A stretch of 64,000 nucleotides of DNA from Pseudoalteromonas sp. 3D05 (GCF_002723455.1 NZ_PDUS01000003.1:35983-99982), one strand, 5' to 3'; counted from the stretch's first letter, positions 19,172 through 28,619 are shown. Notes: generated from the sequence alone by a model not told the origin. Numbers and translations are program-made.

Positions 19172-19198
19172 TAATGAATTAGGCTCTATAGCCGATAT
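19172..19198 (+). promoter_or_regulatory. Sigma-28 (FliA)-like promoter of the chemoreceptor gene
   Basis: TAAT, exactly 15 bases, then GCCGATAT. The FliA consensus is TAAA-N15-GCCGATAA, so 10 of 12 defined bases match at the correct spacing, 32 bp before the start codon of a chemoreceptor gene, a typical FliA target. Confidence 0.6.
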
Positions 19199-19230
19199 TA
19201 CTTTTAGTTAAAATAATTAAGGTACTACGA

Positions 19231-20856
19231 ATGGCGTCAAGCATGTCTTTTCAAAATATCAGTATCACAAAAAAAATCCATGCTATCACCAGTATTGCGG
19301 TTATAGCATTTGTGGTGATTGTATTGATAAATTACGTTGCCATGGATGACAACCGCGGGTCATTAGATGAGTTGGAAAAAACATCTTACCAAGTTGTTAA
19401 GCTAACCTCTTCAAATGTTGTGTTGCTAGAAAAACTCGATGAGTTATACACACAGGCAGTTACTTTTGGTGAACAAGAATTAGTTGATAAAGCCAGCGAC
19501 ACCTATGAAAAATTAATGAGCAATATCGATAAAATTACGGCGATAAGTAATAACTATATCGATAGTAAAGTGCGTGATCAGTTAGGTAACTATTCAAAAA
19601 TTTCATCGCAAATAGCCAATGGTATGATCGATGGAACTGCTGACTTTAGTAAAATACAGCAACAAGCTCAAACTAAAACCCAGATCTACACTTCAGTACT
19701 TAAGAGCTTTAAAAACGCCCAAGAGCGTGCAGATGACCGCTTTTTCGAATTAGTGAAAAATACCAAAGCGCGTTCTGATAAAGCGCTGACTTTAATGCTA
19801 GTTGTGTCTTTAGTATCTTTATCACTGTTATTACTCATGGCAGTTTGGATTGCACGAGGCATTGGTGCAGCTGCCAGTGACGCAGCAGATAACTTAAGGC
19901 TATTAGGTGAAGGTAAAGGTTCTTTAAGCACACAGTTAACTGTGCGCTCAGAGGATGAGATAGGGCAAGTTGCAATTAATTTCAACTCCTTTATTACCCT
20001 TTTAAGAGGTTCAGTGTTAGATGTAATGTCTGTGTGTGAACCGCTAATGGAAAACTCTACGCGTTTAGTGCAAGGGATGGAGCAAGCCGAAAGAGCTACA
20101 AGCAAGCAGGCCTCTGATGCTGAAGTCGTTAAACAATCAATGGAAGAAATGAAACAGAGCGTAGGTGATATTTCTCAATCTGCGGCTAGTGCATCTCGTG
20201 CTGCGCAAACAGCAGAGCAAGAAGTCGATCAAAGCCGTAGCCAAATTCAAACGGCGGTTTCAGAATCTCAAACACTTAGTAATGAAATCAATCACGCGGC
20301 GACTACCATCAATAAGTTAGCTGATGATACAAAAAATGTGACTCAAATTTTAAATGTTATAACGGCCATTGCAGAGCAAACTAATTTACTCGCTCTAAAT
20401 GCGGCTATTGAGGCGGCTCGAGCTGGAGAACAAGGTCGTGGCTTTGCGGTTGTAGCAGATGAAGTGCGAGAGCTTGCATCACGAACTGCTAAATCTACCA
20501 ACGAAATACGTGAGCTACTTAATACCTTAACTAGCGCTGCAAACGAGTCGGTCAATGCTATGACCTCAGCGAGAGATATGGCAACAAATAATGCTACCGC
20601 AGCAAAAAATACGGGTATATCTATTGAAAAAATAGCAGAACAAATACTTGAAATTAATGGTATGAACTCGCAAATTGCAGCTGCAACAGAGGAGCAAACT
20701 TCAGTAGCGGCAATGGTAGTTGATAATGTGTCAAATATGCATATGTCTTTCGAAGACACAATGCAGTCATTAGCAGCAGTGAGAGATGTTGCCAAGAACC
20801 TTCATTATTTGTCAGATAACTTACTCGATGCTACAGCGAAGTTTAAGGTGGAATAA
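19231..20856 (+). CDS. Methyl-accepting chemotaxis protein (four-helix-bundle sensor)
   Basis: This 541-aa chemoreceptor has membrane helix 1 (about residues 17-36) and a ~145-residue periplasmic helical sensor of four-helix-bundle type. Helix 2 (about 183-205) is followed by a HAMP domain, then a long cytoplasmic signalling coiled coil with the conserved tip [32 protein letters not shown] (CheA/CheW contact). No C-terminal CheR-docking pentapeptide is visible. It is likely expressed with flagellar genes from the promoter at 19172-19198. It converges on the PstS-like/porin pair; the ligand is unknown. Confidence 0.92.
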   Translation: MASSMSFQNISITKKIHAITSIAVIAFVVIVLINYVAMDDNRGSLDELEKTSYQVVKLTSSNVVLLEKLDELYTQAVTFGEQELVDKASDTYEKLMSNIDKITAISNNYIDSKVRDQLGNYSKISSQIANGMIDGTADFSKIQQQAQTKTQIYTSVLKSFKNAQERADDRFFELVKNTKARSDKALTLMLVVSLVSLSLLLLMAVWIARGIGAAASDAADNLRLLGEGKGSLSTQLTVRSEDEIGQVAINFNSFITLLRGSVLDVMSVCEPLMENSTRLVQGMEQAERATSKQASDAEVVKQSMEEMKQSVGDISQSAASASRAAQTAEQEVDQSRSQIQTAVSESQTLSNEINHAATTINKLADDTKNVTQILNVITAIAEQTNLLALNAAIEAARAGEQGRGFAVVADEVRELASRTAKSTNEIRELLNTLTSAANESVNAMTSARDMATNNATAAKNTGISIEKIAEQILEINGMNSQIAAATEEQTSVAAMVVDNVSNMHMSFEDTMQSLAAVRDVAKNLHYLSDNLLDATAKFKVE

Positions 20857-20893
20857 ACTAGAACCTGGCATAAAAATTTATCAGTGTAAAAAT

Positions 20894-20923
20894 AAAAAAC
20901 CACCTAAGCCTAGGTGGTTTTTT
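20894..20923. terminator. Bidirectional terminator between chemoreceptor and PstS-like gene
   Basis: Perfect 13-bp stem AAAAAACCACCTA / TAGGTGGTTTTTT with AGCC loop between two convergent genes. Confidence 0.9.
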
Positions 20924-20939
20924 GATAGGGTAACGTTAT

Positions 20940-21347
20940 TTAAAATTTACCGACAACTTTTACGTTATCAGTGATTTTTGCGCTATCAATATAGCCTATG
21001 GCATCGGTGTTGCTACTGACAAAATCAATAACAGCTTGATCGTTGCTTAGCTTTTCTGGCGGTGTGCCTTTGCCTGTAAAGACCAACTTTGACCAATACG
21101 CATTTAATTGGCTACCGGACTTACCGACCACTTTATCGTTAAATTCATCTGCAACGCTATTGCCATCCTGATTAACTGGGTTCACTTTTACCCCGTCATC
21201 GAAAGATTTACTTTTACCTAGGTAGATCTTTTTAATGGCATTTGCATCCAGTTGATTTGAATTTGCAGGGTTTACGATCACTGCAACTTCCGCAAACGTG
21301 TTTAATGAGCAAACAGTTAATGCTGTGGCTAAAAATAATTTTCTCAT
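20940..21347 (-). CDS. Short PstS-like phosphate-binding protein (single lobe)
   Basis: This 135-aa exported protein has a signal peptide (MRKLFLATALTVCSLNTFA) and a PBP-like fold segment. The features AIKKIYLGKSKSFDDGVKVNPVNQDGNSVADEF and STNTDAIGYID-type endings are seen in the C-terminal part of PstS. It is less than half the length of a full PstS (about 320 aa), so it represents one lobe. The frame is open to a TTG at 21359; ATG 21347 has GGAG at ideal spacing. It follows the porin gene by 12 bp in one operon. No ABC transporter genes are nearby, so a role in sensing or in periplasmic anion capture is possible. Confidence 0.75.
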   Translation of the reverse strand: MRKLFLATALTVCSLNTFAEVAVIVNPANSNQLDANAIKKIYLGKSKSFDDGVKVNPVNQDGNSVADEFNDKVVGKSGSQLNAYWSKLVFTGKGTPPEKLSNDQAVIDFVSSNTDAIGYIDSAKITDNVKVVGKF

Positions 21348-21359
21348 CATAAACTCCAA

Positions 21360-22505
21360 TTAAAATATCAAATCGACAGCAACGGCAACAACATCGGTCT
21401 CTGTATCAGTGATATCGTCTTTAAAGCGGCTGAAATCTACTTTAAATGCAGCTGATGGATGAAAGTTATAACGCGTGCCAATTGTGTATACGTTACTTTT
21501 CGCTTTTGATCCTTCTAGTACTTGGTTAATACCTTGATTCAAAGGAGGAACAGCAGTGAGGGCATTGTAGCGGCTGCTATCATGTTCATCATCGTTATTT
21601 TCATAAGTGAAGTGAACAGTCCACTCATCCATGCGATAACCTACAGAGGTGTAGTATTGAGTTTGTTTAGCTAATGCGCTGTTATCTACTTCAAACTCAG
21701 TGTATTCGGCATCAAATAAAATATCGTTATAATCAACAGAGAAACCAATCGCAAAGAATGAACCATTGTCTTCATCAATAGCAATATCATTTGCTTGCTC
21801 AGCGAAGCCAGCACCACGCAAGGTTTGCTCTAAATTATTAAGGGCAATGCCAGTATCAGTATCATTTTCAATAGCAATAGATGTATCTGCAACAAAGTAT
21901 GCTGCGCGTGCACTGAACCAGTCATAACTTAGGGTCCAGTTGATACCAGCAATGTCGTTAAGTTCAGTATCACCATTAACAGATACAACTGCAATGGTGC
22001 CATCATAGCCACCATAAATAGCTTGTACGGTTGAATCCCAATCACCCAGAGTTGAGGTATGTAACAGACTTAAGCCTTCGTATGTTGAAAAAGGAATGTT
22101 ATAAACAGACTGCGGTGGCCTTATCCAACGATAGGCGTAACCTACATCTAAGAAATCCGAATAACGATAAAAGGGCACGCGCATTTTACCTGCACTGAGT
22201 TGCAGCTCATCGGTAAATTCGTATGTTAAATAAGCCCATTCGAACTCAGCATCAAAGTCATTTTCGCCACGGGCGACAATTTGCGCTGTTGCGCTTAGTT
22301 TATCTTGTAAGTCAGCGGATAACTGAAGTGCAAATACGCTCTCATTTTTAAAGGAGATGTCATTATCATACCCATATAGGGTCGTATCATCATCCATTGT
22401 TTTACCACCAACAATTGAGGCAAAACCGTTGATGCGCACCTCCGCAAAAGAAGCTGCTGACGTAAGAGCACCACATAGTGCAATAGCAATAGGAAGTTTT
22501 TTCAT
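21360..22505 (-). CDS. Outer-membrane porin
   Basis: This 381-aa protein has a clean signal peptide (MKKLPIAIALCGALTSAASFA) and a barrel of alternating strands ending in Phe (VAVAVDLIF). Segments such as FEWAYLTYEFTDELQLSAGKMRVPFYRYSDFLDVGY are typical of Gram-negative porins of the OprP/short-chain porin type. It is co-transcribed with the PstS-like gene just downstream, which suggests an anion (possibly phosphate) channel, but specificity is inference. A TonB receptor gene diverges upstream. Confidence 0.85.
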   Translation of the reverse strand: MKKLPIAIALCGALTSAASFAEVRINGFASIVGGKTMDDDTTLYGYDNDISFKNESVFALQLSADLQDKLSATAQIVARGENDFDAEFEWAYLTYEFTDELQLSAGKMRVPFYRYSDFLDVGYAYRWIRPPQSVYNIPFSTYEGLSLLHTSTLGDWDSTVQAIYGGYDGTIAVVSVNGDTELNDIAGINWTLSYDWFSARAAYFVADTSIAIENDTDTGIALNNLEQTLRGAGFAEQANDIAIDEDNGSFFAIGFSVDYNDILFDAEYTEFEVDNSALAKQTQYYTSVGYRMDEWTVHFTYENNDDEHDSSRYNALTAVPPLNQGINQVLEGSKAKSNVYTIGTRYNFHPSAAFKVDFSRFKDDITDTETDVVAVAVDLIF

Positions 22506-22689
22506 TGTGTATCCTAAGTATTTAAAGATAGGTTGATTTCAAAGACATTTTAGTAGTAAAAGAGCAAGTTAGCGATGAAAAACCAAAAAGAAAGTTAAAT
22601 GCCTCAAATAGGTAAGATATTTTGCTTATAAGAATTTTTTGATATAGGTTTTTAAATTAATTAAGCTTAGCTGCGTTAATTATACCATT

Positions 22690-22711
22690 TTTCACAAAAG
22701 TGAAATATAAT
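22690..22711 (+). promoter_or_regulatory. Candidate promoter -10 with abutting palindrome
   Basis: TATAAT (22706-22711) directly follows the palindrome TTTCAC-AAAA-GTGAAA (22690-22705). No good -35 is seen, which would fit an activator- or repressor-controlled promoter for the TonB receptor gene 94 bp downstream. The palindrome could be an operator; no named regulator is assigned. Confidence 0.4.
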
Positions 22712-22804
22712 ACCCCTCCAGAGGTAAGATACTTAATTAAGTGTCTTTTTTTATGCCTGAAATTTACTAGGCACTTCCACACACGGTACCCTTTGGAGAA
22801 TACA

Positions 22805-25027
22805 TTGAAAATACGCCACCTATCTCAGTTAAGTATTGCCATGCTTACGGCTTTTGCTGCACCTAGTTACGCACAAGATGAAAAAACCACTGCAAAGCAG
22901 GATGCTTTTGAAAAAATAGAAGTCACAGCTCGTAAGCGCACAGAAAGCATTTTTGAGTCTCCAACAGCCGTTACATCAATCGGTGAAAATTTGATTGATA
23001 AAGCTAATATGAGCAACTTAGAAGATATTGGTAAATACGTACCCAATTTAAATATTACGCGCTATGGGGTAGGTAATGCTGCTCATGCATCGGTATTTAT
23101 TCGCGGTATTGGTTTGCAAGATCACATCATCACTACTGATCCAGGTGTAGGTGTATACCTGGATGGCGTTTACTTAGGCCGTCAAATGGGCTCTAACTTG
23201 TCATTGCCAAATATTGAGCGTGTAGAAGTGTTACGTGGACCACAAGGGACATTGTATGGCCGTAATACACTTGGTGGGGCTGTTAACATTATAACTAAAC
23301 AACCAGGTGATGAAGGCATTGCAACGACGACTGCTAAAGTAGGTTCTCGTGGACGTATAGCTGGCGATGTATACTTTAATAACTCGTTGACAGATGAGCT
23401 TAGTATGTCAGCTAGTGCATCTTACAAACAACGTGATGGCGTAGGTAAGGCGATTAACTTAGCTAATCCAGAAAAAGAAATTGGCGAAGAACAGGAAACC
23501 AGTGGTCGTGTTGCGATTAAATGGCAACCAACTACAGATTTTTCAATGGTAGTCTCATTAGATGCCGTTGATAATGAGTCAGGACAATCACCTTATACAA
23601 TTGAGCTTACAACGCCGTTAGATGCTTCTAACCCTGGCAACGGTGATTTCCCACTTCTTACAGCTGATATGCTGCCAAAAGACCCTGATGATTTAGCTAC
23701 GACTGTAGCAGGCATTGAATCTACTTCTTATTCTGGTTGGGGAACATCAGTCTCTGCGCAATGGGATATTAATAACGAGTACACAGCTAAATTTATTTCA
23801 AGCTACCGCACATCAGAATACGAAGGTGGGCTAGATGATGATGCTGTTGCACTTAATTTATCTGAATTCCCTGAAGAAGGTGGTGCAGATCAATATTCAT
23901 TTGAAATCCAACTAAATGGCACATTTGCTGATATGGACTTCGTATCGGGTCTTTATTACTTTAATGAGGACGGGTTCACAAGCTCAGGCCCATTTGTATT
24001 TAGTCCATGGAACACACCTAATGGTTTGTTAAATGATGGTGTAACCCCTTCATTTGGTGACTATGGTTATTTTGATGTAAACCAAGAAACTAATTCATAC
24101 GCAGCGTATATTAACGCCAGCTATGACCTTTCTGACGCGCTGAGCGTTGGTGGTGGTTTGCGCTACTCAAAAGATGAAAAAGAAGCCAATGCTTTATTCC
24201 CAAGTTTCCCTGAGCGTAAATTTGTCTCAGCTGACTTTGATGCCATAACATGGGATGTAAACGCATCTTACCGTTTAGATAATGGTTTGAATGTGTATGG
24301 TCAAGTTCAAAAAGGGTATCAAACGGGTGGTTTCCCACCACGCCCATTTGGTGGTCCTGATCAGTTTGTATCGTTTGATGAGACAAAAGCCATTAACTAT
24401 GAGTTGGGCTTAAAAGGCCAAGTTCATGAAGATGTATCTATGATGCTAGCAGTATTTGTTACTGACTATACTGACTTGGCGTTACCGTTTTCTGACCCTA
24501 CTGCCGGTGGTGGTTTTGTAACTATTGTTGAGAATGCAGGTCAATCTAAAGCACAAGGTATAGAGTTAGAGACTACTGTTGCAGTAACAGATGATTTTAC
24601 AATTCGCAGTGCTGTGGGTTATTTAGACTCTGAAATCACTAAAGTAGATGAAGGTGTACAAGGTATTGGCAAAGGCGATTCGCCAGCACTTACACCGCGT
24701 TGGACTGTGATGGTTGCGCCTTCTTACTTTATTGACCTAGACAATGGCGCTACGGTTGCGTTAAACGCCAACTACTCTTATCGCAGTGATATGCAAGGCC
24801 AGTCAGTTTATAATCAAAGCGAGCAAATTGACTCGCGTGAACTGGTTGGGTTTAATATTTCATATTTGAATGCCTATGGCGATATGGAAGTAACCTTATA
24901 CGGCGAAAATGTACTTAATGAAGTTTATGATGTAGGCCGTTTACAGCAATCTGGTTTCGTGGGTGTTATGCGTAGTAACGACCGCAGTGAGTTTGGTATT
25001 AAGTTTAAAAAAGATTTTGAGCTTTAA
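22805..25027 (+). CDS. TonB-dependent outer-membrane receptor
   Basis: This 740-aa receptor has signal peptide MKIRHLSQLSIAMLTAFAAPSYA, a TonB-box-like EKIEVTARKR, a plug domain (about residues 45-155, with RGPQGTLYGRNTLGGAVNIIT) and a 22-strand barrel ending in KKDFEL. It takes up an unknown scarce nutrient (siderophore, oligosaccharide or similar) using the proton-motive force. The start is TTG 22805 with GGAG six bases upstream; the longer frame from 22700 adds 35 residues that would spoil the signal peptide. No Fur-box match was seen upstream. Confidence 0.9.
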   Translation: MKIRHLSQLSIAMLTAFAAPSYAQDEKTTAKQDAFEKIEVTARKRTESIFESPTAVTSIGENLIDKANMSNLEDIGKYVPNLNITRYGVGNAAHASVFIRGIGLQDHIITTDPGVGVYLDGVYLGRQMGSNLSLPNIERVEVLRGPQGTLYGRNTLGGAVNIITKQPGDEGIATTTAKVGSRGRIAGDVYFNNSLTDELSMSASASYKQRDGVGKAINLANPEKEIGEEQETSGRVAIKWQPTTDFSMVVSLDAVDNESGQSPYTIELTTPLDASNPGNGDFPLLTADMLPKDPDDLATTVAGIESTSYSGWGTSVSAQWDINNEYTAKFISSYRTSEYEGGLDDDAVALNLSEFPEEGGADQYSFEIQLNGTFADMDFVSGLYYFNEDGFTSSGPFVFSPWNTPNGLLNDGVTPSFGDYGYFDVNQETNSYAAYINASYDLSDALSVGGGLRYSKDEKEANALFPSFPERKFVSADFDAITWDVNASYRLDNGLNVYGQVQKGYQTGGFPPRPFGGPDQFVSFDETKAINYELGLKGQVHEDVSMMLAVFVTDYTDLALPFSDPTAGGGFVTIVENAGQSKAQGIELETTVAVTDDFTIRSAVGYLDSEITKVDEGVQGIGKGDSPALTPRWTVMVAPSYFIDLDNGATVALNANYSYRSDMQGQSVYNQSEQIDSRELVGFNISYLNAYGDMEVTLYGENVLNEVYDVGRLQQSGFVGVMRSNDRSEFGIKFKKDFEL

Positions 25028-25040
25028 TTAAGCGCCTTTA

Positions 25041-25079
25041 AATAAGAAGGGTAAGGTTTAAAGCCTTACCCTTCTTATT
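25041..25079. terminator. Long hairpin terminator after the TonB receptor
   Basis: A perfect 16-bp stem runs from 25041-25056 to 25064-25079 with a 7-nt loop, placed between convergent genes. There is no long T-run, but the stem is very stable. Confidence 0.75.
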
Positions 25080-25115
25080 ATCAAACAGTGCTTACAAAAA
25101 GTTGCTGGCTGGCAG

Positions 25116-25484
25116 CTAGTTGTTTTTTTCTTGCTCGCGTTTTTCACGCGCTTCTTTTAGTTCATCGGCAAGTTCTTGTGCCTTTTGTTTAGTCTTTTCA
25201 GTTAACTCGCCTGCGGCTTCTTTACTTTCTAGCCATGCATCGATGGCAATTTCTTTGCCGTCATCAAACATATCTAGGCCAAGCTTTTTACTTTCGTCGA
25301 GTAACTCATTCAATGAATCCCCTTTAAACTCATTGGTCGACTCTTTAACTTCATTCCAGGCATCATCAAGCGCTTTTTTCATTTCAGCTTTCGCTTCGGC
25401 AGCGTCTTCTTTAACTTCCTTAGCATCTTCACAACCAAACAGTAAAACTGAACTTACTAAAACTAAACTGGCTAATTTTTTCAT
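25116..25484 (-). CDS. Small amphipathic-helical lipoprotein
   Basis: This 122-aa protein has a lipoprotein signal (MKKLASLVLVSSVLLFGC, lipobox LFGC). The rest is highly charged and almost wholly helical (KEVKEDAAEAKAEMKKALDDAW and ELTEKTKQKAQELADELKEA), rich in Glu, Lys and Ala like LEA or apolipoprotein-type helices. It is probably tethered in the periplasm at the outer membrane. The family is not recognised; a stress or desiccation role would be guesswork. It converges on the TonB receptor gene. Confidence 0.7.
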   Translation of the reverse strand: MKKLASLVLVSSVLLFGCEDAKEVKEDAAEAKAEMKKALDDAWNEVKESTNEFKGDSLNELLDESKKLGLDMFDDGKEIAIDAWLESKEAAGELTEKTKQKAQELADELKEAREKREQEKNN

Positions 25485-25592
25485 ATTTGTTCTCTATTAA
25501 ATTATTTTGTTTCTATTAACTACATTGTTAAGTAAAGTCATTATAGTCAAAATAGGTAGTGTTAAAGTCAGTATTAATATACAGGGGATAAT

Positions 25593-26129
25593 ATGAATGT
25601 ACCTCGAACAACAAGGCTAGATTTCAAATTAATGGATGAACATGATGCACCGCTATTATTTGAAATAGACAGCGACCCTCAAGTGATGAAGTATTTATCG
25701 CGCGGTAAAGTTACCTCCATGCAAACGATAAAGGACGTATTTATTCCCCGTATGCAAGCGTATCGTAATGTTGAGATGGGGTGGGGGTTATGGCAGGTTA
25801 ATATTACACAACAAAATGAATTCATTGGCTGGGTGCTTGTAAGGCCGATGGACTTTTTTGCTGAATCGCCTAATTATAATGACATTGAAATTGGTTGGCG
25901 TTTTAAACGCTCGAGCTGGGGTAAGGGGTATGCTAGTGAAGCGGCTATTGCAATTGCTAACTTAATTGCTCTAAAACCCCAAGTGCATGCTATTAGTGCT
26001 ACAGCGTTAAAAGACAATCTGGCTTCAATTAAAGTTATGGAAAAACTAGCAATGACATTTATTAAAGATTATACCCATGTTGATGAACAAGGTGAGTTAC
26101 CGGCTGTGCTATATCAAAAAAGGGTTTAA
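25593..26129 (+). CDS. GNAT acetyltransferase, RimJ/RimL type
   Basis: This 178-aa cytoplasmic protein has an N-terminal TTRLDFKLMDEHDAPLLFEIDSDPQVMKYL, the usual start of RimJ/RimL-like GNAT enzymes. The acetyl-CoA loop is in WGKGYASEAA and the final strand pair is at ISATALKDNLASIKVMEKLAM. It probably acetylates a small molecule or an N-terminus. It is followed 70 bp later by the gamma-glutamyltransferase gene. Confidence 0.85.
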   Translation: MNVPRTTRLDFKLMDEHDAPLLFEIDSDPQVMKYLSRGKVTSMQTIKDVFIPRMQAYRNVEMGWGLWQVNITQQNEFIGWVLVRPMDFFAESPNYNDIEIGWRFKRSSWGKGYASEAAIAIANLIALKPQVHAISATALKDNLASIKVMEKLAMTFIKDYTHVDEQGELPAVLYQKRV

Positions 26130-26199
26130 TTGTGGTTTGCCTAAAATTAGTGCAGCATGGATAAATAATAAAAACAGTAGTTAATAAAAGGAGTGACCT

Positions 26200-27867
26200 A
26201 TGTTTGTGAGTGCCAAGTATCTAGTGCTTTTTAGTTTGATTGTAATACAACTTAATTTGACACTTTTCGCAGTAGAAAAAACGAACCAGGCTGCAGTTGC
26301 TATGCCTGATAGCTATAGCAGCGATGCTGCTCGAGCAATACTAGAGCAAGGTGGCAATGCCGTTGATGCTGCAATCGCCGCGCAGTTTGTGCTTGCGGTA
26401 ACCTTACCCGAAGCCGGAAACATAGGTGGCGGTGGTTTTATGCTGATACATAAAGAGGGCTCAAGTGACTTTATTGATTATCGTGAAACAGCTCCAAGCG
26501 CAGCACATCGCGATATGTATCTAGATGAGCAAGGCAATGTTATTAAGAATCGTTCTGTGTATGGTATTCATGCCAGCGGTGTGCCTGGCAGTGTTGCAGG
26601 TATGTGGCTTGCTCATAAAAAACACGGCACACTTGATTGGCAAAGCTTAGTTGACCCCGCGGTTAAGTTGGCCGAGCAAGGCTTTATTGTCCATCCAAAG
26701 CTTGCCAGTAGTATTGAGCGCTACATTGCTCGTATGGCTAAAAAAGATGTCTCAATCAATTTTGCTGATTACTTTGCCAGCGCTAAAGCAAACAAAAACT
26801 TTAAACAACCAGAGCTCGCAGCTACCCTAAAGCGCATTCGCGATAAGGGTAAAGCCGGGTTTTATGAAGGTGAAACCGCTAAAATCATCGCCGATTTTAT
26901 GGCACAACATGGCGGTATAATCACCCAAGCAGATTTAAAAGGCTATCAAGCAAAATCACGTACTCCTATTAAAGCCAGCTGGAATGGCTATGAAGTATTA
27001 ACGTCTCCGCCGCCAAGCTCTGGTGGTATTGCAATTTTACAATGGTTAAAAATGTATGAGCTGACTAAGCCAGACATTGGTTTTGAGCATAATTCAACCG
27101 CATATATTCATTTACTGGCTGAAATAGGTAAACGTGTTTTTGCGGATAGAGCAGAGTACTTGGGTGATCCTGATTTTTTTGAAGTGCCAAAACGTGAACT
27201 AATAGCGACAAAGTACTTGAAAGCACGTGTTGGCACGATTGAGGCTAATAAAATATCAACCACTGAGAGCATTAAACCAGGCTTACATGAAAGCGAGCAA
27301 ACGACTCATTTTTCAATCGTTGATAAGTTTGGCAATGCAGTGTCTAACACCACAACGATTAACTTAAGCTTTGGTAGTGGAGTAGTGGTTGCTGGTGCAG
27401 GCTTTTTACTTAACGATGAAATGGATGACTTTAGCGCCAAGCCTGGGGTGATGAATGTGTTTGGCGCGCTTGGAGGTAAAGCAAACGAAATCCAGCCACA
27501 TAAACGTATGCTTAGCTCGATGACGCCAACAATCTTGCTTAAAAACAATAAAGTCAAAATGGTTACAGGCTCACCTGGCGGAACGACGATTATTAGCTCA
27601 GTGTATGAATCGATTTTAAATATGGTTGAATTTAATATGAGTGCTGATGATGTTGTAAACAGCCCTCGATTTCATCACCAGCTATGGCCTAAAAATGTGA
27701 TTCGCCATCACAGTGGTTTAGCTAAAGATGTTATCAGCGCACTTGAAAAAATGGGTTACACATTAAATGAGCGCCGCTTTGGTGATATGCATGTTGTGAT
27801 TGAGAAAGAGGGTAAGTTGCAGGCTGCTTCAGAGGCTTCAGGGCGTGGCAAAGCCATGGTATTTTAA
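26200..27867 (+). CDS. ggt: Gamma-glutamyltransferase
   Basis: This 555-aa periplasmic Ntn-hydrolase is made as a proenzyme with signal peptide (about residues 1-24). Autocleavage should occur before Thr368 in the motif TTHFSIVDKFGNAVSNTTT to give large and small subunits. It hydrolyses or transfers the gamma-glutamyl group of glutathione and related compounds. The motifs EAGNIGGGGFML and SSMTPTILLK-NNKVKMVTGSPGG agree with the family, and the length is normal. AGGAG precedes ATG 26200. A hairpin terminator follows. Confidence 0.93.
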   Translation: MFVSAKYLVLFSLIVIQLNLTLFAVEKTNQAAVAMPDSYSSDAARAILEQGGNAVDAAIAAQFVLAVTLPEAGNIGGGGFMLIHKEGSSDFIDYRETAPSAAHRDMYLDEQGNVIKNRSVYGIHASGVPGSVAGMWLAHKKHGTLDWQSLVDPAVKLAEQGFIVHPKLASSIERYIARMAKKDVSINFADYFASAKANKNFKQPELAATLKRIRDKGKAGFYEGETAKIIADFMAQHGGIITQADLKGYQAKSRTPIKASWNGYEVLTSPPPSSGGIAILQWLKMYELTKPDIGFEHNSTAYIHLLAEIGKRVFADRAEYLGDPDFFEVPKRELIATKYLKARVGTIEANKISTTESIKPGLHESEQTTHFSIVDKFGNAVSNTTTINLSFGSGVVVAGAGFLLNDEMDDFSAKPGVMNVFGALGGKANEIQPHKRMLSSMTPTILLKNNKVKMVTGSPGGTTIISSVYESILNMVEFNMSADDVVNSPRFHHQLWPKNVIRHHSGLAKDVISALEKMGYTLNERRFGDMHVVIEKEGKLQAASEASGRGKAMVF

Positions 27868-27896
27868 ATCAGCAGGGCGTGTGCAATAGTCATTTT

Positions 27897-27926
27897 TGGT
27901 AGCAGTATTGGCTGCTACCATTTTAG
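27897..27926. terminator. Terminator between ggt and the rhomboid gene
   Basis: TGGTAGCAG (27897-27905) pairs with CTGCTACCA (27912-27920), followed by TTTTAGTT on the plus strand and preceded by a T-rich stretch, giving A/T tracts in both directions for two convergent genes. Confidence 0.8.
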
Positions 27927-27938
27927 TTACTTAGAGCG

Positions 27939-28535
27939 TTAGCGTTTAAAGGTTAAAGACACTTTATCTTTTTTCGCTAAGTAGTAGCCGATTAACACAC
28001 CTGCTATGGCACCAAAGAGGTGACTTTCGAACGAAACATGAGGACGTTGAGGCAGCACACCCCAGATAAATCCACTATACAAAAATACCACGACAACGCT
28101 AATAACAATTGCTTTGAAGGAGCGAAGCATAAGACCATAGCAAATTAAAAAGCCCCATAAGCCATACAATACGCCACTTAGCCCAACATGAATATTGCCA
28201 CGTCCAAATAACCAAACCAGCAAACCACCGCCTAAGGCTGTAAAAATAAACACCAACCAAAATCGCTTAATACTGTATTGGCAAACTAACCAGCCAAGTA
28301 CTGCAAAGGGAATTAAATTACTTATTAAGTGTGCCCAACCACCATGTAAGAAGGGGGCGAAAAAGATTCCAGTCAAACCACTAAGGCTGCGTGGGTATAT
28401 ACCTAAACCATTTAGGTTTATACCAGGCAAGCTATTAACAACTTGTAATACAGTACACAGTAAAATAATGCCGATGAGGGTAAAGCGCTTACTGCTCAGA
28501 GGGGGAATGCGAGATGAGTTGCTATTGCTTGGCAT
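27939..28535 (-). CDS. Rhomboid family intramembrane serine protease
   Basis: This 198-aa inner-membrane protein has six helices. The catalytic Ser is Ser120 in HVGLSGVLYGLWG (GxSG) and the catalytic His is His172 in SFESHLFGAIAG; HGGWAHLISNLIPF matches the L1-helix 2 motif HxxxHxxxN. It cleaves membrane proteins within the bilayer; the substrate is unknown. It is monocistronic, convergent with ggt. Confidence 0.9.
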   Translation of the reverse strand: MPSNSNSSRIPPLSSKRFTLIGIILLCTVLQVVNSLPGINLNGLGIYPRSLSGLTGIFFAPFLHGGWAHLISNLIPFAVLGWLVCQYSIKRFWLVFIFTALGGGLLVWLFGRGNIHVGLSGVLYGLWGFLICYGLMLRSFKAIVISVVVVFLYSGFIWGVLPQRPHVSFESHLFGAIAGVLIGYYLAKKDKVSLTFKR

Positions 28536-28593
28536 AGATAAACTTAATTAAAATAACATTTACCTGAGTATACCTAGCTTAAGGTTGTATTGA

Positions 28594-28619
28594 AAAGCCT
28601 TGCATTAGAGCAAGGCTTT
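28594..28619 (-). terminator. Rho-independent terminator after the DJ-1/PfpI gene
   Basis: AAAGCCTTGC / GCAAGGCTTT stem, 6-nt loop, 11 bp past the stop codon; on the minus strand it continues into TTTTCAA. Confidence 0.8.

Noticed and set aside
22700..22804. Longer start for the TonB receptor
   Set aside because: TTG 22805 has a proper ribosome binding site and opens the signal peptide; the upstream part overlaps the probable promoter.
25120..25500. 126-codon frame opposite the small lipoprotein
   Set aside because: Its Ser/Ala/Phe-rich composition is the antisense of Glu/Lys/Ala codons; the minus-strand lipoprotein has a lipobox and is the real gene.
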